Positions 35,256-44,563 of a DNA stretch of 64,000 bases are shown here, one piece after another. Origin of the DNA: Candidatus Eisenbacteria bacterium. GTDB taxonomy: Bacteria > Eisenbacteria > RBG-16-71-46 > JAFGJU01. How positions within the stretch are numbered: position 1 is the stretch's first letter; the number at the start of each line of letters is the position of its first letter. The DNA is taken from assembly GCA_026388185.1 (NCBI GenBank), contig JAPLKG010000014.1, positions 143,281-207,280 on the forward strand, written 5' to 3'. Made by a program: the position numbers and the translations under genes. The notes beneath the pieces are model-generated. The model had not been told where the DNA came from. It ran no database searches and saw only the letters and a program-made list of their open reading frames with translations.

Positions 35256-36531
35256 GTCCATCATATTTCTTGTCCTTTCGCTGGCGCTTGCCGTTTCCTC
35301 GCCTTCTCTCGGCCAGCAGGCTGCCCAGCCCGGTTCTCGACCCGCGAGTCAATCCGCCGCTCAGCCAAGCGCCCGGCCCGCCGGCCTGCCTGCTGCGCAA
35401 CCAGGCACGCAACCCACCGAGCTCGAAAAACAGATTCGGGGACAGGAGAAAGAGCTTGAGCAGACGAAGAAAGAGCTCGAACAGAAACGCAAGAAAGCGC
35501 GACTGCTCATGGGGAAAGAGAAGACGGCCTTCCAGGCGTTGAAACGCACGGAGGAAGAGCTTCGGCTTACCGAGAAGTACGTGCAGAAGTTGACGAAAAG
35601 AGAAGAGACGTTTGAGAGAGAGCTGACGGCTACAAGAGACGAGGTGACCGGGGCGCGTGAGGCACTCAGGCTCCAGACGGAGCTTCTGGCGTGGAGGCTC
35701 AGAGAGATCTACAAGTATGGCCGGACGAACTCACTCGAGTTCTTGCTTTCATCTGAGTCTTTCGCGCAGTTGCTCAGCCGATTTCGCTATCTTGCACTTG
35801 TGGCGGAGAGCGACAGAAATCTCATGCAGGGATTCGACCATGAAAGGCTTCAGTTTGAAGCGAGCGAAGCCAAGTTGAGCCACCAGTTGGCCGGGGTTTC
35901 CTCTCTCAGGAACGAGAAAGAAAAGGAGAAGGGAAATCTACTCACGCTGAAGACGAGAAAACGCCAGACGGCCAGTCAGATTCAGAATGAACGAAGGAGC
36001 TACGAGGAAGCAGCGAAGGAGCTCGAAGGAGCGGCGGCCAGGATACAGGCCGTCCTTGAGCAACTGGAGAGAAGACGCAGGGAGGAACTCGCCAAGAAGA
36101 TCCCCGCTCCGGAGTGGATGGCCCAGGCGGAGTTCGAGAAGAATCGTGGCACACTCAATTGGCCGGTTTCCGGGTCGATCACGGGCAAGTTTGGCAACAA
36201 CACGCATCCGCGCTTTGGAACCACCACGTTCAATCCGGGCGTAGACATCTCCGCACCTTTAGGAACCGAGATAAGGGCCGTGGCGAAAGCACGCGTGGAT
36301 TACTCAAGCTGGCTTGCCGGTCTTGGCAATTGCATCATACTTGACCACGGAGGAGGCTACTATACGATTTATGCACACGCCTCCGAGGTTTTCGTGAGAG
36401 TAGGGCAAGAAGTCGCTATCGGGCAGGCCATAGGAAAAGTAGGCGACAGCGGGTCTCTGAAGGGTAGCTGCCTCCATTTCGAGATAAGAAAAGGAAAGCA
36501 GGCGCTCGACCCGACGGCGTGGCTCAGGTAG
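35239..36531 (+). CDS. EnvC-like murein hydrolase activator with degenerate LytM domain
   Basis: A 430-residue secreted protein with a GTG start inside ftsX. After the signal peptide (about residues 1-26) come a Pro/Ala/Gln-rich linker (27-58), a long coiled coil (about 60-295) and a C-terminal LytM domain (about 310-428). The zinc motif reads N-P-G-V-D-I instead of H-x-G-x-D, and the H-x-H motif reads C-L-H. One zinc ligand and the catalytic His are therefore lost, as in E. coli EnvC. It is predicted to activate an amidase rather than cut peptidoglycan. Coupling to ftsEX supports the FtsEX-EnvC division pathway. Confidence 0.92.
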   Translation: MRRKIRSIIFLVLSLALAVSSPSLGQQAAQPGSRPASQSAAQPSARPAGLPAAQPGTQPTELEKQIRGQEKELEQTKKELEQKRKKARLLMGKEKTAFQALKRTEEELRLTEKYVQKLTKREETFERELTATRDEVTGAREALRLQTELLAWRLREIYKYGRTNSLEFLLSSESFAQLLSRFRYLALVAESDRNLMQGFDHERLQFEASEAKLSHQLAGVSSLRNEKEKEKGNLLTLKTRKRQTASQIQNERRSYEEAAKELEGAAARIQAVLEQLERRRREELAKKIPAPEWMAQAEFEKNRGTLNWPVSGSITGKFGNNTHPRFGTTTFNPGVDISAPLGTEIRAVAKARVDYSSWLAGLGNCIILDHGGGYYTIYAHASEVFVRVGQEVAIGQAIGKVGDSGSLKGSCLHFEIRKGKQALDPTAWLR

Positions 36532-36543
36532 GGAGGAAGTTGA

Positions 36544-37659
36544 ATGGGTTTCAGGGACGTCATAAATCAGGAGCGGGCGAAGAAGTTCTTGAGCAACTGC
36601 ATCGCCTCGGGTCGAATCGCGAACGGATACCTTTTCCATGGTCCCCGCGGCGTTGGAAAGTCCACCTTGGCCCTGGCGTTCGCCCAGGCTCTCAATTGCG
36701 ACAACTGCGACCCCGAAGGATGTGGCGTCTGCCGTACCTGCGGCAGGATTGCCAGGTTCCATCATCCTGACGTCACGTTCATTTTTCCCACGTCCTCAAA
36801 GAACGAACAGGAAGAAATTGCGGGCACGTTCAAGAGCCGAAGCGAGAATCCTCTGTTTATTCACACATTTTCGGAAGCAGCCTACATAAAGATTAAGACG
36901 ATTCAAAGCCTTCGAACGGATCTTGCGATGGGCGTGCGGGAAGGCAGGAGGCGGGTCGTCATCCTCGCGTACACCGAACGCATGATGCCGGAGGCTTCCA
37001 ACTGTCTCCTCAAGATACTCGAGGAACCGATTGGCGGTGTCACCTTTGTGTTGACGGTGACAAGCCAGCACGTCCTTCTTCCAACGATTGTCTCGAGATG
37101 CCAGGCCGTCAAGTGCGACCCCCTCCCGGCAAGGGAAATCGAACGAGTTCTTGTTGAAAGAAAAGTGGCATCTCCCCAGGCGAGCGCGACTCTCGCCCGT
37201 CTTGCGGGAGGGAGCCTGTCAGTCGCTGTGGAATTAGCCGAGCAAGATATAGTAGAATATAGGAAACAGAGCTTGCACTACCTCAAGGAGATACAAAACG
37301 GGGAACCCGGGAAAATTCTCAAGATCGCCGAAGCGCTCGCGGCTCGAGGCGACAGGAACCAGGTCAGGATGTTCGCACACCTGGCACTCCTCTGGATGAG
37401 GGATCTGCTCTTGGTCAAATGCGGAGCAAGGGCGGCAGACATAGCGAATCCGGACATGACGGATTCCCTGAGGGGGGAGGCTTCCGGAGTAGAGTTCGCC
37501 GAGCTGAGAAGGCGAATAGAGATCCTCGAAGAAATAGTCTCTTCCATGGAGCGGCACGTAGAGCTTTCTTTACTTCTTTCTTCTTCCTTTCTTAGACTGG
37601 CTGGCGTTGTGAAGGAGCCTTCACGACCGCTGGACATATGGAGGCAGGTTGGTGGCTGA
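36544..37659 (+). CDS. holB: DNA polymerase III delta-prime (clamp-loader) subunit
   Basis: Clamp-loader subunit that helps open DnaN for loading on primed DNA. It has 371 residues. A Walker-type loop H-G-P-R-G-V-G-K-S-T-L-A (about residues 32-43) is present, then a zinc module with four cysteines (C-D-N-C ... G-C-G-V-C-R-T-C). Sensor-like regions are M-M-P-E-A-S-N-C-L-L-K-I-L-E-E-P and T-I-V-S-R-C-Q. GGAGG lies upstream of ATG 36544. Unlike E. coli delta-prime it keeps a good P-loop, so a gamma/tau-like role cannot be excluded. The gene order holB-ricT-metG-tatD-rsmA mirrors the Firmicute holB-yaaT-metS-tatD-ksgA region. Confidence 0.9.
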   Translation: MGFRDVINQERAKKFLSNCIASGRIANGYLFHGPRGVGKSTLALAFAQALNCDNCDPEGCGVCRTCGRIARFHHPDVTFIFPTSSKNEQEEIAGTFKSRSENPLFIHTFSEAAYIKIKTIQSLRTDLAMGVREGRRRVVILAYTERMMPEASNCLLKILEEPIGGVTFVLTVTSQHVLLPTIVSRCQAVKCDPLPAREIERVLVERKVASPQASATLARLAGGSLSVAVELAEQDIVEYRKQSLHYLKEIQNGEPGKILKIAEALAARGDRNQVRMFAHLALLWMRDLLLVKCGARAADIANPDMTDSLRGEASGVEFAELRRRIEILEEIVSSMERHVELSLLLSSSFLRLAGVVKEPSRPLDIWRQVGG

Positions 37660-38530
37660 GAATGCGGCAAACGAGGTAGTAGAGATTCTCTTCAAGGGTG
37701 AGAGAAAGGACGTTTTCCTCAACCCTTCATCCGTACCCCTCACTATCGGAGAGCACGTGATTGTTCAGGTAGAAAGAGGGGAAGACATGGGAAAAGTGAT
37801 TCAGAAGGGTGGGCTGGCGGAAGGAAAGGGTCGTTCCCGTCATCTCAGGCAGATAGTTCGCAAGGCGACCCAAGAGGACATGACGAAGCTGCAGGATAAT
37901 GACAAGCTCGAAGAGGATGCTTTCCGGATATGTCAGGAAAGAATAGCCGCCCGCGAGCTCAGGATGAGACTCGTGGACGTGGAATGTCAATTCGACCGCA
38001 ACAGGATAACTTTCTACTTCACGGCCGAGAAACGAGTGGATTTCCGAGAACTTGTCAAAGACCTGGCGGCCACTTTCAAGACAAGAATCGAGCTCCGTCA
38101 GATAGGCGTGCGCGACGAAGCGAGGAGGATGGGGGGGTACGGCGTCTGCGGAAAGAAGTACTGCTGTTCGACATTCCTGAGGGAATTCGAACCGGTGACT
38201 CTGAGGATGGCCAAGGAGCAGCAGCTTTCGTTGAGCCCCACGAAAATCTCCGGCGCGTGCGGACGCTTGATGTGCTGTCTCATGTATGAGGTTGATTTCT
38301 ACAGGAACGAAGTCAAGAAATTTCCGAAGGTGGGAACGAAATTTCAGTTGGGCGAGACGGAGCTAACCGTAACAAGGCTGGATTTCTTTGACGAGGCAGT
38401 TTTTGCGCAGGATGCCGCCGGAGTCGAGAAGAGGCTTTCTCTCGATCAGGTACCCGTCCAGAGGCAGGAGAGGCCGCCGATGAGAAGGCGGAAAGGCCCG
38501 AGACGGGACGGCGACGGTCCAAGAAGGTAG
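37649..38530 (+). CDS. ricT: PSP1-domain protein (RicT/YaaT-like)
   Basis: A 293-residue cytoplasmic protein; the TTG at 37649 overlaps holB, with an alternative GTG one codon later. The PSP1 C-terminal domain shows I-T-F-Y-F-T-A-E-K-R-V-D-F-R-E-L-V-K-D-L-A (spread over two strands and a helix) and R-I-E-L-R-Q-I-G-V-R-D-E-A. A conserved cysteine set follows: Y-G-V-C-G-K-K-Y-C-C-S-T and S-G-A-C-G-R-L-M-C-C-L-M-Y-E. In B. subtilis RicT, part of the RicAFT complex, such cysteines bind Fe-S clusters and the complex modulates RNase Y. The basic Arg/Pro-rich tail (about 268-293) is an addition. No ricA or ricF is in the window. Confidence 0.92.
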   Translation: MVAENAANEVVEILFKGERKDVFLNPSSVPLTIGEHVIVQVERGEDMGKVIQKGGLAEGKGRSRHLRQIVRKATQEDMTKLQDNDKLEEDAFRICQERIAARELRMRLVDVECQFDRNRITFYFTAEKRVDFRELVKDLAATFKTRIELRQIGVRDEARRMGGYGVCGKKYCCSTFLREFEPVTLRMAKEQQLSLSPTKISGACGRLMCCLMYEVDFYRNEVKKFPKVGTKFQLGETELTVTRLDFFDEAVFAQDAAGVEKRLSLDQVPVQRQERPPMRRRKGPRRDGDGPRR

Positions 38531-38545
38531 GCGTAGAGAAGAAAG

Positions 38546-40084
38546 ATGGGGCAAGACAAGTTTTTTCTTACAACGGCGATTGACTACGTGAACAACGTTC
38601 CACATCTAGGGACGGCCTACGAGAAGATTGCCGCCGATGCGATTGCAAGATTCAGGAGGCTTCTCGGCGAGGACACGTACTTCCTGATGGGAAACGATGA
38701 ACACAGTGCCAACGTTGAGAAAGAGGCGGTGGCGAGGGGAATGGCACCGCAAGCCTACTGCGACAAGATGGCAGAGACCTTCGAGGGCATATGGAAAAAG
38801 CTCAACATCTCTTACGACGGATTCATAAGGACGACCGATCCAAGACACGCTAAGGCCGTCCAGAAGCTATTCACGAAAATTCACGAACAGGGAGACATAT
38901 ACACCGGAGCGTACGAAGGCTGGTATTGCTTGTCCTGTGAGGCTTTCTACACCGAGAAGGACCTGGTGGAAGGAAGGTGTCCCGTCCACAAGGCGGAACC
39001 CAAGTGGATTTCGGAGAAGAACCATTTCTTCAGACTCTCAAGATACCAGGACAGGCTGCTAGGGCACATCGAGGCGCATCCCGACTTCATTGTGCCGGAG
39101 ATAAGGCGCAACGAGATCCTGAACGTCATCAAGTCGGGGCTCGAGGACGTCAGCGTTTCGCGGTCCAGCTTTCGATGGGGGATACCGCTGCCCATCGATG
39201 CATCGCAGACTATTTACGTCTGGTTCGACGCTCTCATCAACTACATTTCTGCAATCGGCTACGGCGACGACACGCCATTCTTCTCCAAACACTGGCCCGC
39301 CGACCTTCACATAATCGGCAAGGACATTACGCGCTTCCATTGCATTCTGTGGCCGGCGATGCTGATGAGCGCCGGCCTGGCCCTTCCCAGGACCATTCTC
39401 GGCCACGGATTCGTTTCGTTCAAGGGCGAACGAATGAGCAAGTCACTCGGGAACATCGTCAATCCTCTGGACGTGGTCGACAAGTTTGGGGCAGATCCAT
39501 TGAGATACTACCTGCTCCGCGAAGTTCCTCTCGACAGAGACGGGGATTTTTCGTGGGAGCTCTTCGTAGAGAGATACAACGCCGATCTGGCCAACGACCT
39601 CGGTAATCTCTTGAGCAGAACGCTTGCCATGCTGGTGCGCTACAACGGAGGTCGCGTCGAGGACGCGCCGATCGATGGCGGGAAGCCAGGCGAACTCAAG
39701 GCGGTTGCAGAAAGTTGCATAGGCGAGTACGTCGGGTTCATGAAAAGTTACGAGGTGGACATGGCCGTTCAATCCACCTGGAGACTCATAAGGCGGGCCA
39801 ACCAGTTTATCGAGGAAACCGCTCCCTGGCAGTTGGCAAAGGATCCCTCAAAGAGGGGGCTCCTTCTTTCCGTGCTGAACGGGCTGCTTGAGTCCATAAG
39901 GATCATTTCGGTTCTGCTTGTTCCGATAATGCCGGCAAAGGCGAGTGAGATGTGGAGGAGCGCACACTTTAGTGGTGCTCCAGACGACGGACAAATGCAG
40001 TCGTTGCGCTGGAGCGAGAAAGTCATCGAACCCGGTCGCGTGGTGACTCAGCCGGCGCCTCTCTTCCCCAGGATTACTACATAG
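38546..40084 (+). CDS. metG: Methionyl-tRNA synthetase
   Basis: Charges tRNA-Met. It has 512 residues. The class I HIGH motif appears as P-H-L-G-T-A-Y-E (about residues 19-26), followed by the family block M-G-N-D-E-H-S. A connective-peptide zinc knuckle has C-L-S-C-E-A-F-Y and C-P-V-H. The KMSKS loop is E-R-M-S-K-S-L-G-N. An anticodon-binding helical domain contains N-D-L-G-N-L-L-S-R. The C-terminal EMAP/Trbp111-like tRNA-binding domain found in many MetG proteins is absent. It lies between ricT (15 bp) and tatD (abutting). Confidence 0.96.
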   Translation: MGQDKFFLTTAIDYVNNVPHLGTAYEKIAADAIARFRRLLGEDTYFLMGNDEHSANVEKEAVARGMAPQAYCDKMAETFEGIWKKLNISYDGFIRTTDPRHAKAVQKLFTKIHEQGDIYTGAYEGWYCLSCEAFYTEKDLVEGRCPVHKAEPKWISEKNHFFRLSRYQDRLLGHIEAHPDFIVPEIRRNEILNVIKSGLEDVSVSRSSFRWGIPLPIDASQTIYVWFDALINYISAIGYGDDTPFFSKHWPADLHIIGKDITRFHCILWPAMLMSAGLALPRTILGHGFVSFKGERMSKSLGNIVNPLDVVDKFGADPLRYYLLREVPLDRDGDFSWELFVERYNADLANDLGNLLSRTLAMLVRYNGGRVEDAPIDGGKPGELKAVAESCIGEYVGFMKSYEVDMAVQSTWRLIRRANQFIEETAPWQLAKDPSKRGLLLSVLNGLLESIRIISVLLVPIMPAKASEMWRSAHFSGAPDDGQMQSLRWSEKVIEPGRVVTQPAPLFPRITT

Positions 40085-40930
40085 TTGATCTTGCCCTTCA
40101 ACGATTCGGGTGGGGAATTGGTAGACACTCACGTTCATCTCTTGAGCAGACAGTTCGGTCGCGACAGGGAAAGCGTGATCGAACGCGCCTTCCAAGCCGG
40201 GAACGAATTTCTCGTCGAGGTGGCCACAGATTTACTCACGAGCGAGCGCGCGGTCAACCTGGCTCTAAAGTTTGATGGAATCTACGCCGCTGTCGGCATA
40301 CACCCTCACGACGCACAGACATTCGACGATAAGGCACTGGGACTTCTTGAAAAACTCGCCGGCAAACCCGGCGTCGTCGCCATTGGTGAGACGGGCCTGG
40401 ATTTCTACAGGGACCTTTCCCCCAGGGACGTTCAGGCAAGAGTGTTCGCGGAACAAATATCTCTGGCGAGACGGCGTAATCTTCCGCTGGTCATCCACAT
40501 CCGGAACGCGTACCACGAGGCCCTGGAAATCCTTGAAAGGGAACAAGCCTTTGAGGTCGGCGGTGTGCTTCACTGTTTTTCCGGTGACGCCGCGTCTGCC
40601 GAAAGGGCCCTCGGACTGGGTTTCGCGCTCGGCTTCGGAGGAACAATCACCTACGAAGGGAGTGGGAGCAGTCGGCTCGCGACAACCCTTCCGCTGAAGA
40701 ACATTGTTCTGGAAACCGACTGTCCTTATCTCTCACCGGTACAACACAGGCAGGAGAGGAACGAGCCCGCCTACGTGGGCCTTGTGCTGGATTGCCTCGC
40801 CAAGCTCAGGGGCATTCCCAGAGAGAAGGTAGACGAGCTGACGACTCTAAACGCCCACGAGTTGTTTCGCGTCAAAAGGAGCCTCGTCTCAAGGAAGTCG
40901 AACCCGACGGACAAGAAGGACACAAGATGA
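40085..40930 (+). CDS. tatD: TatD-family metal-dependent deoxyribonuclease
   Basis: TIM-barrel hydrolase of the amidohydrolase superfamily, with 3'-5' exonuclease activity in studied members. It has 281 residues from a TTG directly after the metG stop; an internal TTG at 40118 giving V-D-T-H-V-H-L-L as the N-terminus is equally plausible. Metal ligands are visible in V-D-T-H-V-H, G-E-T-G-L-D-F-Y, I-H-I-R, L-H-C-F-S-G and L-E-T-D-C-P-Y-L. G-I-H-P-H-D is also typical. The stop overlaps the rsmA start (ATGA). Confidence 0.94.
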   Translation: MILPFNDSGGELVDTHVHLLSRQFGRDRESVIERAFQAGNEFLVEVATDLLTSERAVNLALKFDGIYAAVGIHPHDAQTFDDKALGLLEKLAGKPGVVAIGETGLDFYRDLSPRDVQARVFAEQISLARRRNLPLVIHIRNAYHEALEILEREQAFEVGGVLHCFSGDAASAERALGLGFALGFGGTITYEGSGSSRLATTLPLKNIVLETDCPYLSPVQHRQERNEPAYVGLVLDCLAKLRGIPREKVDELTTLNAHELFRVKRSLVSRKSNPTDKKDTR

Positions 40931-41874
40931 GTCTTCCCGAGGCAAGTCCTCGCGCAACTCCTCTACTCGATCCCCATTCTGCTCGCCAGATTTTGCGCTC
41001 CAATGGGTTGAGGCCCCGCAAGAAGCTGGGCCAGAATTTTCTCGTGGATTCCAACGTATCAAAGAAGCTGGTCGGCATGCTCGCCCCACGCAGCGGAGAG
41101 GCATTTCTGGAGATCGGGGCCGGCCTCGGGGCGCTGACCCTGCCGCTGGCAGAGAGCGGGGCGAAAGTGTTCGCCGTGGAAATCGACCCGAGACTTACGC
41201 CATTACTGAGAGCGATTGTCGGCAGATTCGAGAACGTTCGGTTGATAGAGAAAGGCATTCTTGAGGTGGAGATCCCGGCCCTACTCGCACAGGCGGGCGT
41301 TCGTCGCATACACGTCCTGGGAAATCTGCCTTACAACATAACCACGCAGATACTGCTCTATCTCGTGGAGAATCGAAAACACATCGGGAAGGTTCTCGTC
41401 ACAGTGCAGAAAGAGTACGCCGAGCGCCTGGTCGCGAAGCCAGGAACGCGCCTCCGTGGCTCTATCAGTGTGCTCGCGCAGTTCCATTCTACAATTGAGA
41501 AGATGATGGCGATCTCTCCGACCTGTTTTTTCCCCGAACCTGACGTAACCTCCACCGTTCTGAAGCTTGTGTTTCGCGAGGAACCGGCCATCAGGGTCAA
41601 AGACGAAGGCATCTTCAGGGACCTGGTGCGCGCGGCCTTTGCGCACAGAAGAAAGATGCTGCTCAATAGTATCGCCGAGTGGCTACGGCTCGGCAAGTCG
41701 AGGATCGCGGTGTTGCTCGAGGCCGCTCGCGTGGATGGCTCAAAGAGAGCGGAGCAGCTTACGTTGGAGGAATTGGCCAGAATTGCCGATGTTTTCTATG
41801 ACGAGAGGCTTTCCTTTCCGGCGGAACGACGGTCGACAGAACGACACCGGGATGGCAGGTCGGGGATGGAATGA
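40927..41874 (+). CDS. rsmA: 16S rRNA dimethyladenosine transferase RsmA (KsgA)
   Basis: Dimethylates A1518 and A1519 of 16S rRNA, a late 30S assembly checkpoint. It has 315 residues from the ATG at 40927, which overlaps the tatD stop. The N-terminus has R-P-R-K-K-L-G-Q-N-F-L-V-D (about residues 32-44). SAM motif I is L-E-I-G-A-G-L-G-A-L-T, and the catalytic motif is G-N-L-P-Y-N-I-T-T-Q-I-L. F-F-P-E-P-D-V-T-S-T-V and F-A-H-R-R-K-M-L lie in the C-terminal helical domain. A short Arg-rich tail follows. Confidence 0.96.
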   Translation: MSLPEASPRATPLLDPHSARQILRSNGLRPRKKLGQNFLVDSNVSKKLVGMLAPRSGEAFLEIGAGLGALTLPLAESGAKVFAVEIDPRLTPLLRAIVGRFENVRLIEKGILEVEIPALLAQAGVRRIHVLGNLPYNITTQILLYLVENRKHIGKVLVTVQKEYAERLVAKPGTRLRGSISVLAQFHSTIEKMMAISPTCFFPEPDVTSTVLKLVFREEPAIRVKDEGIFRDLVRAAFAHRRKMLLNSIAEWLRLGKSRIAVLLEAARVDGSKRAEQLTLEELARIADVFYDERLSFPAERRSTERHRDGRSGME

Positions 41875-41911
41875 AAATAGAATCACCAGGTGAACGCGGA
41901 GCGAATACAGA

Positions 41912-43807
41912 GTGAGGACAGAGCGGGGACGAAGCGACTGTAGGACGAGGGCGCACAAGGCCGTGCGCCCGCGAGTGTTTTTCGCTGCTTTATGCGTGCT
42001 GGTGTCGGCGTTCGCCGCGTCGAGTCTCACTCCGGTCCAAGCTCAAACAAGTGGCGAAGCCGACGGTTCGGGGGAGCCGGAAGCGTCGATTGGGCCGATT
42101 ACATACAACACCGGCTACACGCTCAACCGGACAACCGCCAACTGGGATCAAGACTTGAGTCTCGACTTCTCCGCGAGAGGCATTTCCGTGTTCACTCGGA
42201 CAAACGGAACCGTATATTCCGACACGGAATCGAAGAGCAAAAGGCGAAACAGTGCAAGCAACCTGTCCATCAGTTACGCTGCGAGTGAACGGCTTTCCGT
42301 GGGACTCGATTTGGACATATCTCGTTACAACGACAATTTTCTCCGCAAGCAATACAACTCTGACCAAGTGTCAGCCAGAGCGGTGTATTCGCTTCCCAAG
42401 TCACGTGGGTTCTCAGCCGATCTGACCGCAACGGCGGGCTCTGTCAATGACGTGAAGCCCACATATAAGGGCTCGGGCACTACTTCCAGCCTGAAGCTCA
42501 ACAGTAAATATTCTTTCGCTCTGCCCTGTACGTTACAGGTCAATGCGTCCGGCGATCTCGCCAACAGACGTTCGCAGGACTTGAGGACCGAATTCTTGAC
42601 TCGCGATAAGGACGTCAAGGAATCGATTGACGCAACGCTGGGCGTGAAACCTCACAAAAGCACGGACATCCGCCTTGGGTTCAGCAATTCCAATAGCAGG
42701 CTTCAATACCCGCTCTCCGGACAGCAAGAAACCTGGACGTCCGCGTCGACGATCGTGAACGGCAACCTGGACTTCAAGGCAAGAGGAGACATTACGTTGA
42801 CTGCCACAGGGAAATACAGTGACAGCGATGTGACCTACGATCTGGACAGGACGAAGTCCAGCACCTTTCTCTCAAAATCTATGTCCACACGGCTCAGCGT
42901 GCCCGCGATATTGGGGACGAGCGTCTCCTCCAACTTCGACATGGAAAATGCGCACAGTGTGATGGGGAGCGGACGAAACGGCGACATCAAGACAAGGACT
43001 CTCTCCGGAAGAATCGGGCGCCGCCTTACGTCCGGCATCTCTTCTGAAATAGTGGGAAGCATCAGTCTCGCCCAGTATTTCTTCTACGACGTGGGCAGCA
43101 TCGGAGATGACAGAGACATTTACAAGGACGGCATCTCCGTCGGCGTGACGATTGGGAAGCCCGGCTCACCCTACAGCGGCTCTGCTACGATAAAGAGAGA
43201 TCTCGAAGAGATGGTCTACGTTCGTTCGATGAATTCCGGCAACAACAGGAACGCGGAGATCTACTCCGCCACGGGTTCCTTCAGTTACAAGCGGGGTACG
43301 CTCACCTTCACGCAGATTGCGTCATCGACACTGAACTACACTCTGTTTCACTTTAGCGAGGACCAGAACGCGCTATCCAGAACGACGAGCATCTCCTCGA
43401 TGGTGGATTTTCCCTGGACCAAGAAGGCGTCGTTCAAGCTGGCTCACACCTACAGATTACAGGACAGTGGACGCTACACGACTGTGGTGGGGGGAGGCAG
43501 TGACGTTTACCAAAGGTCAGGGGGCAGCGTTACGGAGGAGCTGAACCTGACGAGCGACTACAGCCTCACGAGCGATCTTAAGGTTTCAATTGGGCAAAAA
43601 TTTCACCAATCGAGGAATTTTCGCTTCGTGAGCGGGGGAAAGAAGTATTCTTCTCCCGTGAGGCTTCTCGAGCTTCTGCAGAATCTGAGTTTGAGCTACA
43701 GTATGGGAGACAACGGCAGCGTCCAGATAACGGTGTCCAAAACACTTTCGGCTTTCGGTACGAGCTACTGGAATGCCGCGGCGGCACTTTCGCGGACTTT
43801 CTTCTAA
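41912..43807 (+). CDS. Predicted outer-membrane beta-barrel protein, family not recognised
   Basis: A 631-residue exported protein from a GTG start (a second GTG at 41963 is possible). The signal peptide has a hydrophobic core near residues 23-36 and ends near V-Q-A-Q. The mature part is Ser/Thr/Gly/Asn-rich with long alternating polar/hydrophobic strands throughout and almost no Cys, typical of a large beta-barrel. The last residues are A-L-S-R-T-F-F; the terminal aromatic Phe is the usual BAM recognition signal. I cannot assign a substrate. Two lipoprotein genes follow, the first only 14 bp after the stop, so barrel and lipoprotein may form a unit. Confidence 0.72.
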   Translation: MRTERGRSDCRTRAHKAVRPRVFFAALCVLVSAFAASSLTPVQAQTSGEADGSGEPEASIGPITYNTGYTLNRTTANWDQDLSLDFSARGISVFTRTNGTVYSDTESKSKRRNSASNLSISYAASERLSVGLDLDISRYNDNFLRKQYNSDQVSARAVYSLPKSRGFSADLTATAGSVNDVKPTYKGSGTTSSLKLNSKYSFALPCTLQVNASGDLANRRSQDLRTEFLTRDKDVKESIDATLGVKPHKSTDIRLGFSNSNSRLQYPLSGQQETWTSASTIVNGNLDFKARGDITLTATGKYSDSDVTYDLDRTKSSTFLSKSMSTRLSVPAILGTSVSSNFDMENAHSVMGSGRNGDIKTRTLSGRIGRRLTSGISSEIVGSISLAQYFFYDVGSIGDDRDIYKDGISVGVTIGKPGSPYSGSATIKRDLEEMVYVRSMNSGNNRNAEIYSATGSFSYKRGTLTFTQIASSTLNYTLFHFSEDQNALSRTTSISSMVDFPWTKKASFKLAHTYRLQDSGRYTTVVGGGSDVYQRSGGSVTEELNLTSDYSLTSDLKVSIGQKFHQSRNFRFVSGGKKYSSPVRLLELLQNLSLSYSMGDNGSVQITVSKTLSAFGTSYWNAAAALSRTFF

Positions 43808-43821
43808 GGTGGTTGCGTGAT

Positions 43822-44418
43822 ATGGTTTGCAGGATGAGATTCTGGGGCGCCTTTTCAATATTCGTTCTGGTTTCGGTTCTCGTTTGCGGCTGCGGGCTTT
43901 TCGAGCCTCGCACGCCGGAAGCTCCCGGGACCGGGGGTACGCCGTGGATACCGCCCACTGCACCGGAGACGGTGCTTGTCAACATTGAGAACTCCATGTA
44001 CGGCAAGGTAATCGGCAACTACGTGCAGAACTTCACGGACGATCTGGCGTTTCATCCCGATCCTTCCGATTCTGTCGAACTGTCGGCAACGCAACCCACC
44101 GTCTATGACAACTGGACACTCGACGTGGAACGCACAGTCACGCAGGCGATATTCGATCAGGCGGCTCTCCTCGACCTGGCGTTTACACAGCGCGACGCGC
44201 CCGTCTACGTCGATTCAGACCACTGCGTTTTGTACTACACGTACCTGCTCCAAGTTACGCTCAAGACGGGCGGCACCGAGTACTTCCGCGGCCTCGTCGA
44301 ATTCCACATGCGCAGAGAGGGCGGGTCGAACTGGTACGTCTACGTGTGGATAGACAAGAGAGACCCCGACTTTCTCAGCTCCAGGACGTGGGGTAACCTC
44401 AAGGGAACAAAGAGATAA
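43822..44418 (+). CDS. Predicted lipoprotein downstream of the beta-barrel gene
   Basis: About 198 residues from the ATG at 43822, with AAGGTGG at 43806-43812; TTG 43813 and GTG 43816 are alternatives. The signal peptide ends L-V-C-G-C (Cys about 24), a lipobox with an unusual Cys at -2. A Pro/Gly linker (about 28-45) leads into a compact domain beginning P-E-T-V-L-V-N-I-E-N-S-M-Y, with F-T-D-D-L-A-F-H-P-D-P-S-D and ending W-Y-V-Y-V-W-I-D-K-R-D. The opening resembles the start of the lipoproteins at 8506 and 44564 (P-x-N-V-L-x-N-L-R-x-I-Y), so it may be a distant relative of NTF2-like fold. Function is unknown. Confidence 0.75.
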   Translation: MVCRMRFWGAFSIFVLVSVLVCGCGLFEPRTPEAPGTGGTPWIPPTAPETVLVNIENSMYGKVIGNYVQNFTDDLAFHPDPSDSVELSATQPTVYDNWTLDVERTVTQAIFDQAALLDLAFTQRDAPVYVDSDHCVLYYTYLLQVTLKTGGTEYFRGLVEFHMRREGGSNWYVYVWIDKRDPDFLSSRTWGNLKGTKR

Positions 44419-44474
44419 CGGGATTCGGCTCCGAGGCGCCCCTCTCCACTGCAATCAGTCGCTTCGAATTGAGT

Positions 44475-44504
44475 TTGACCGCGGCGCCAGGTGTGTGGTA
44501 TAAT
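44475..44504 (+). promoter_or_regulatory. Strong predicted sigma70-type promoter for the lipoprotein at 44564
   Basis: TTGACC (44475-44480), an 18-base spacer and perfect TATAAT (44499-44504). It lies between the stop at 44418 and the start at 44564. Confidence 0.65.
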
Positions 44505-44563
44505 ACATGAGGACAGGACTGGAGTTCGGGCATGGACGTGGGGATATTTCTGGAGGACATCAA

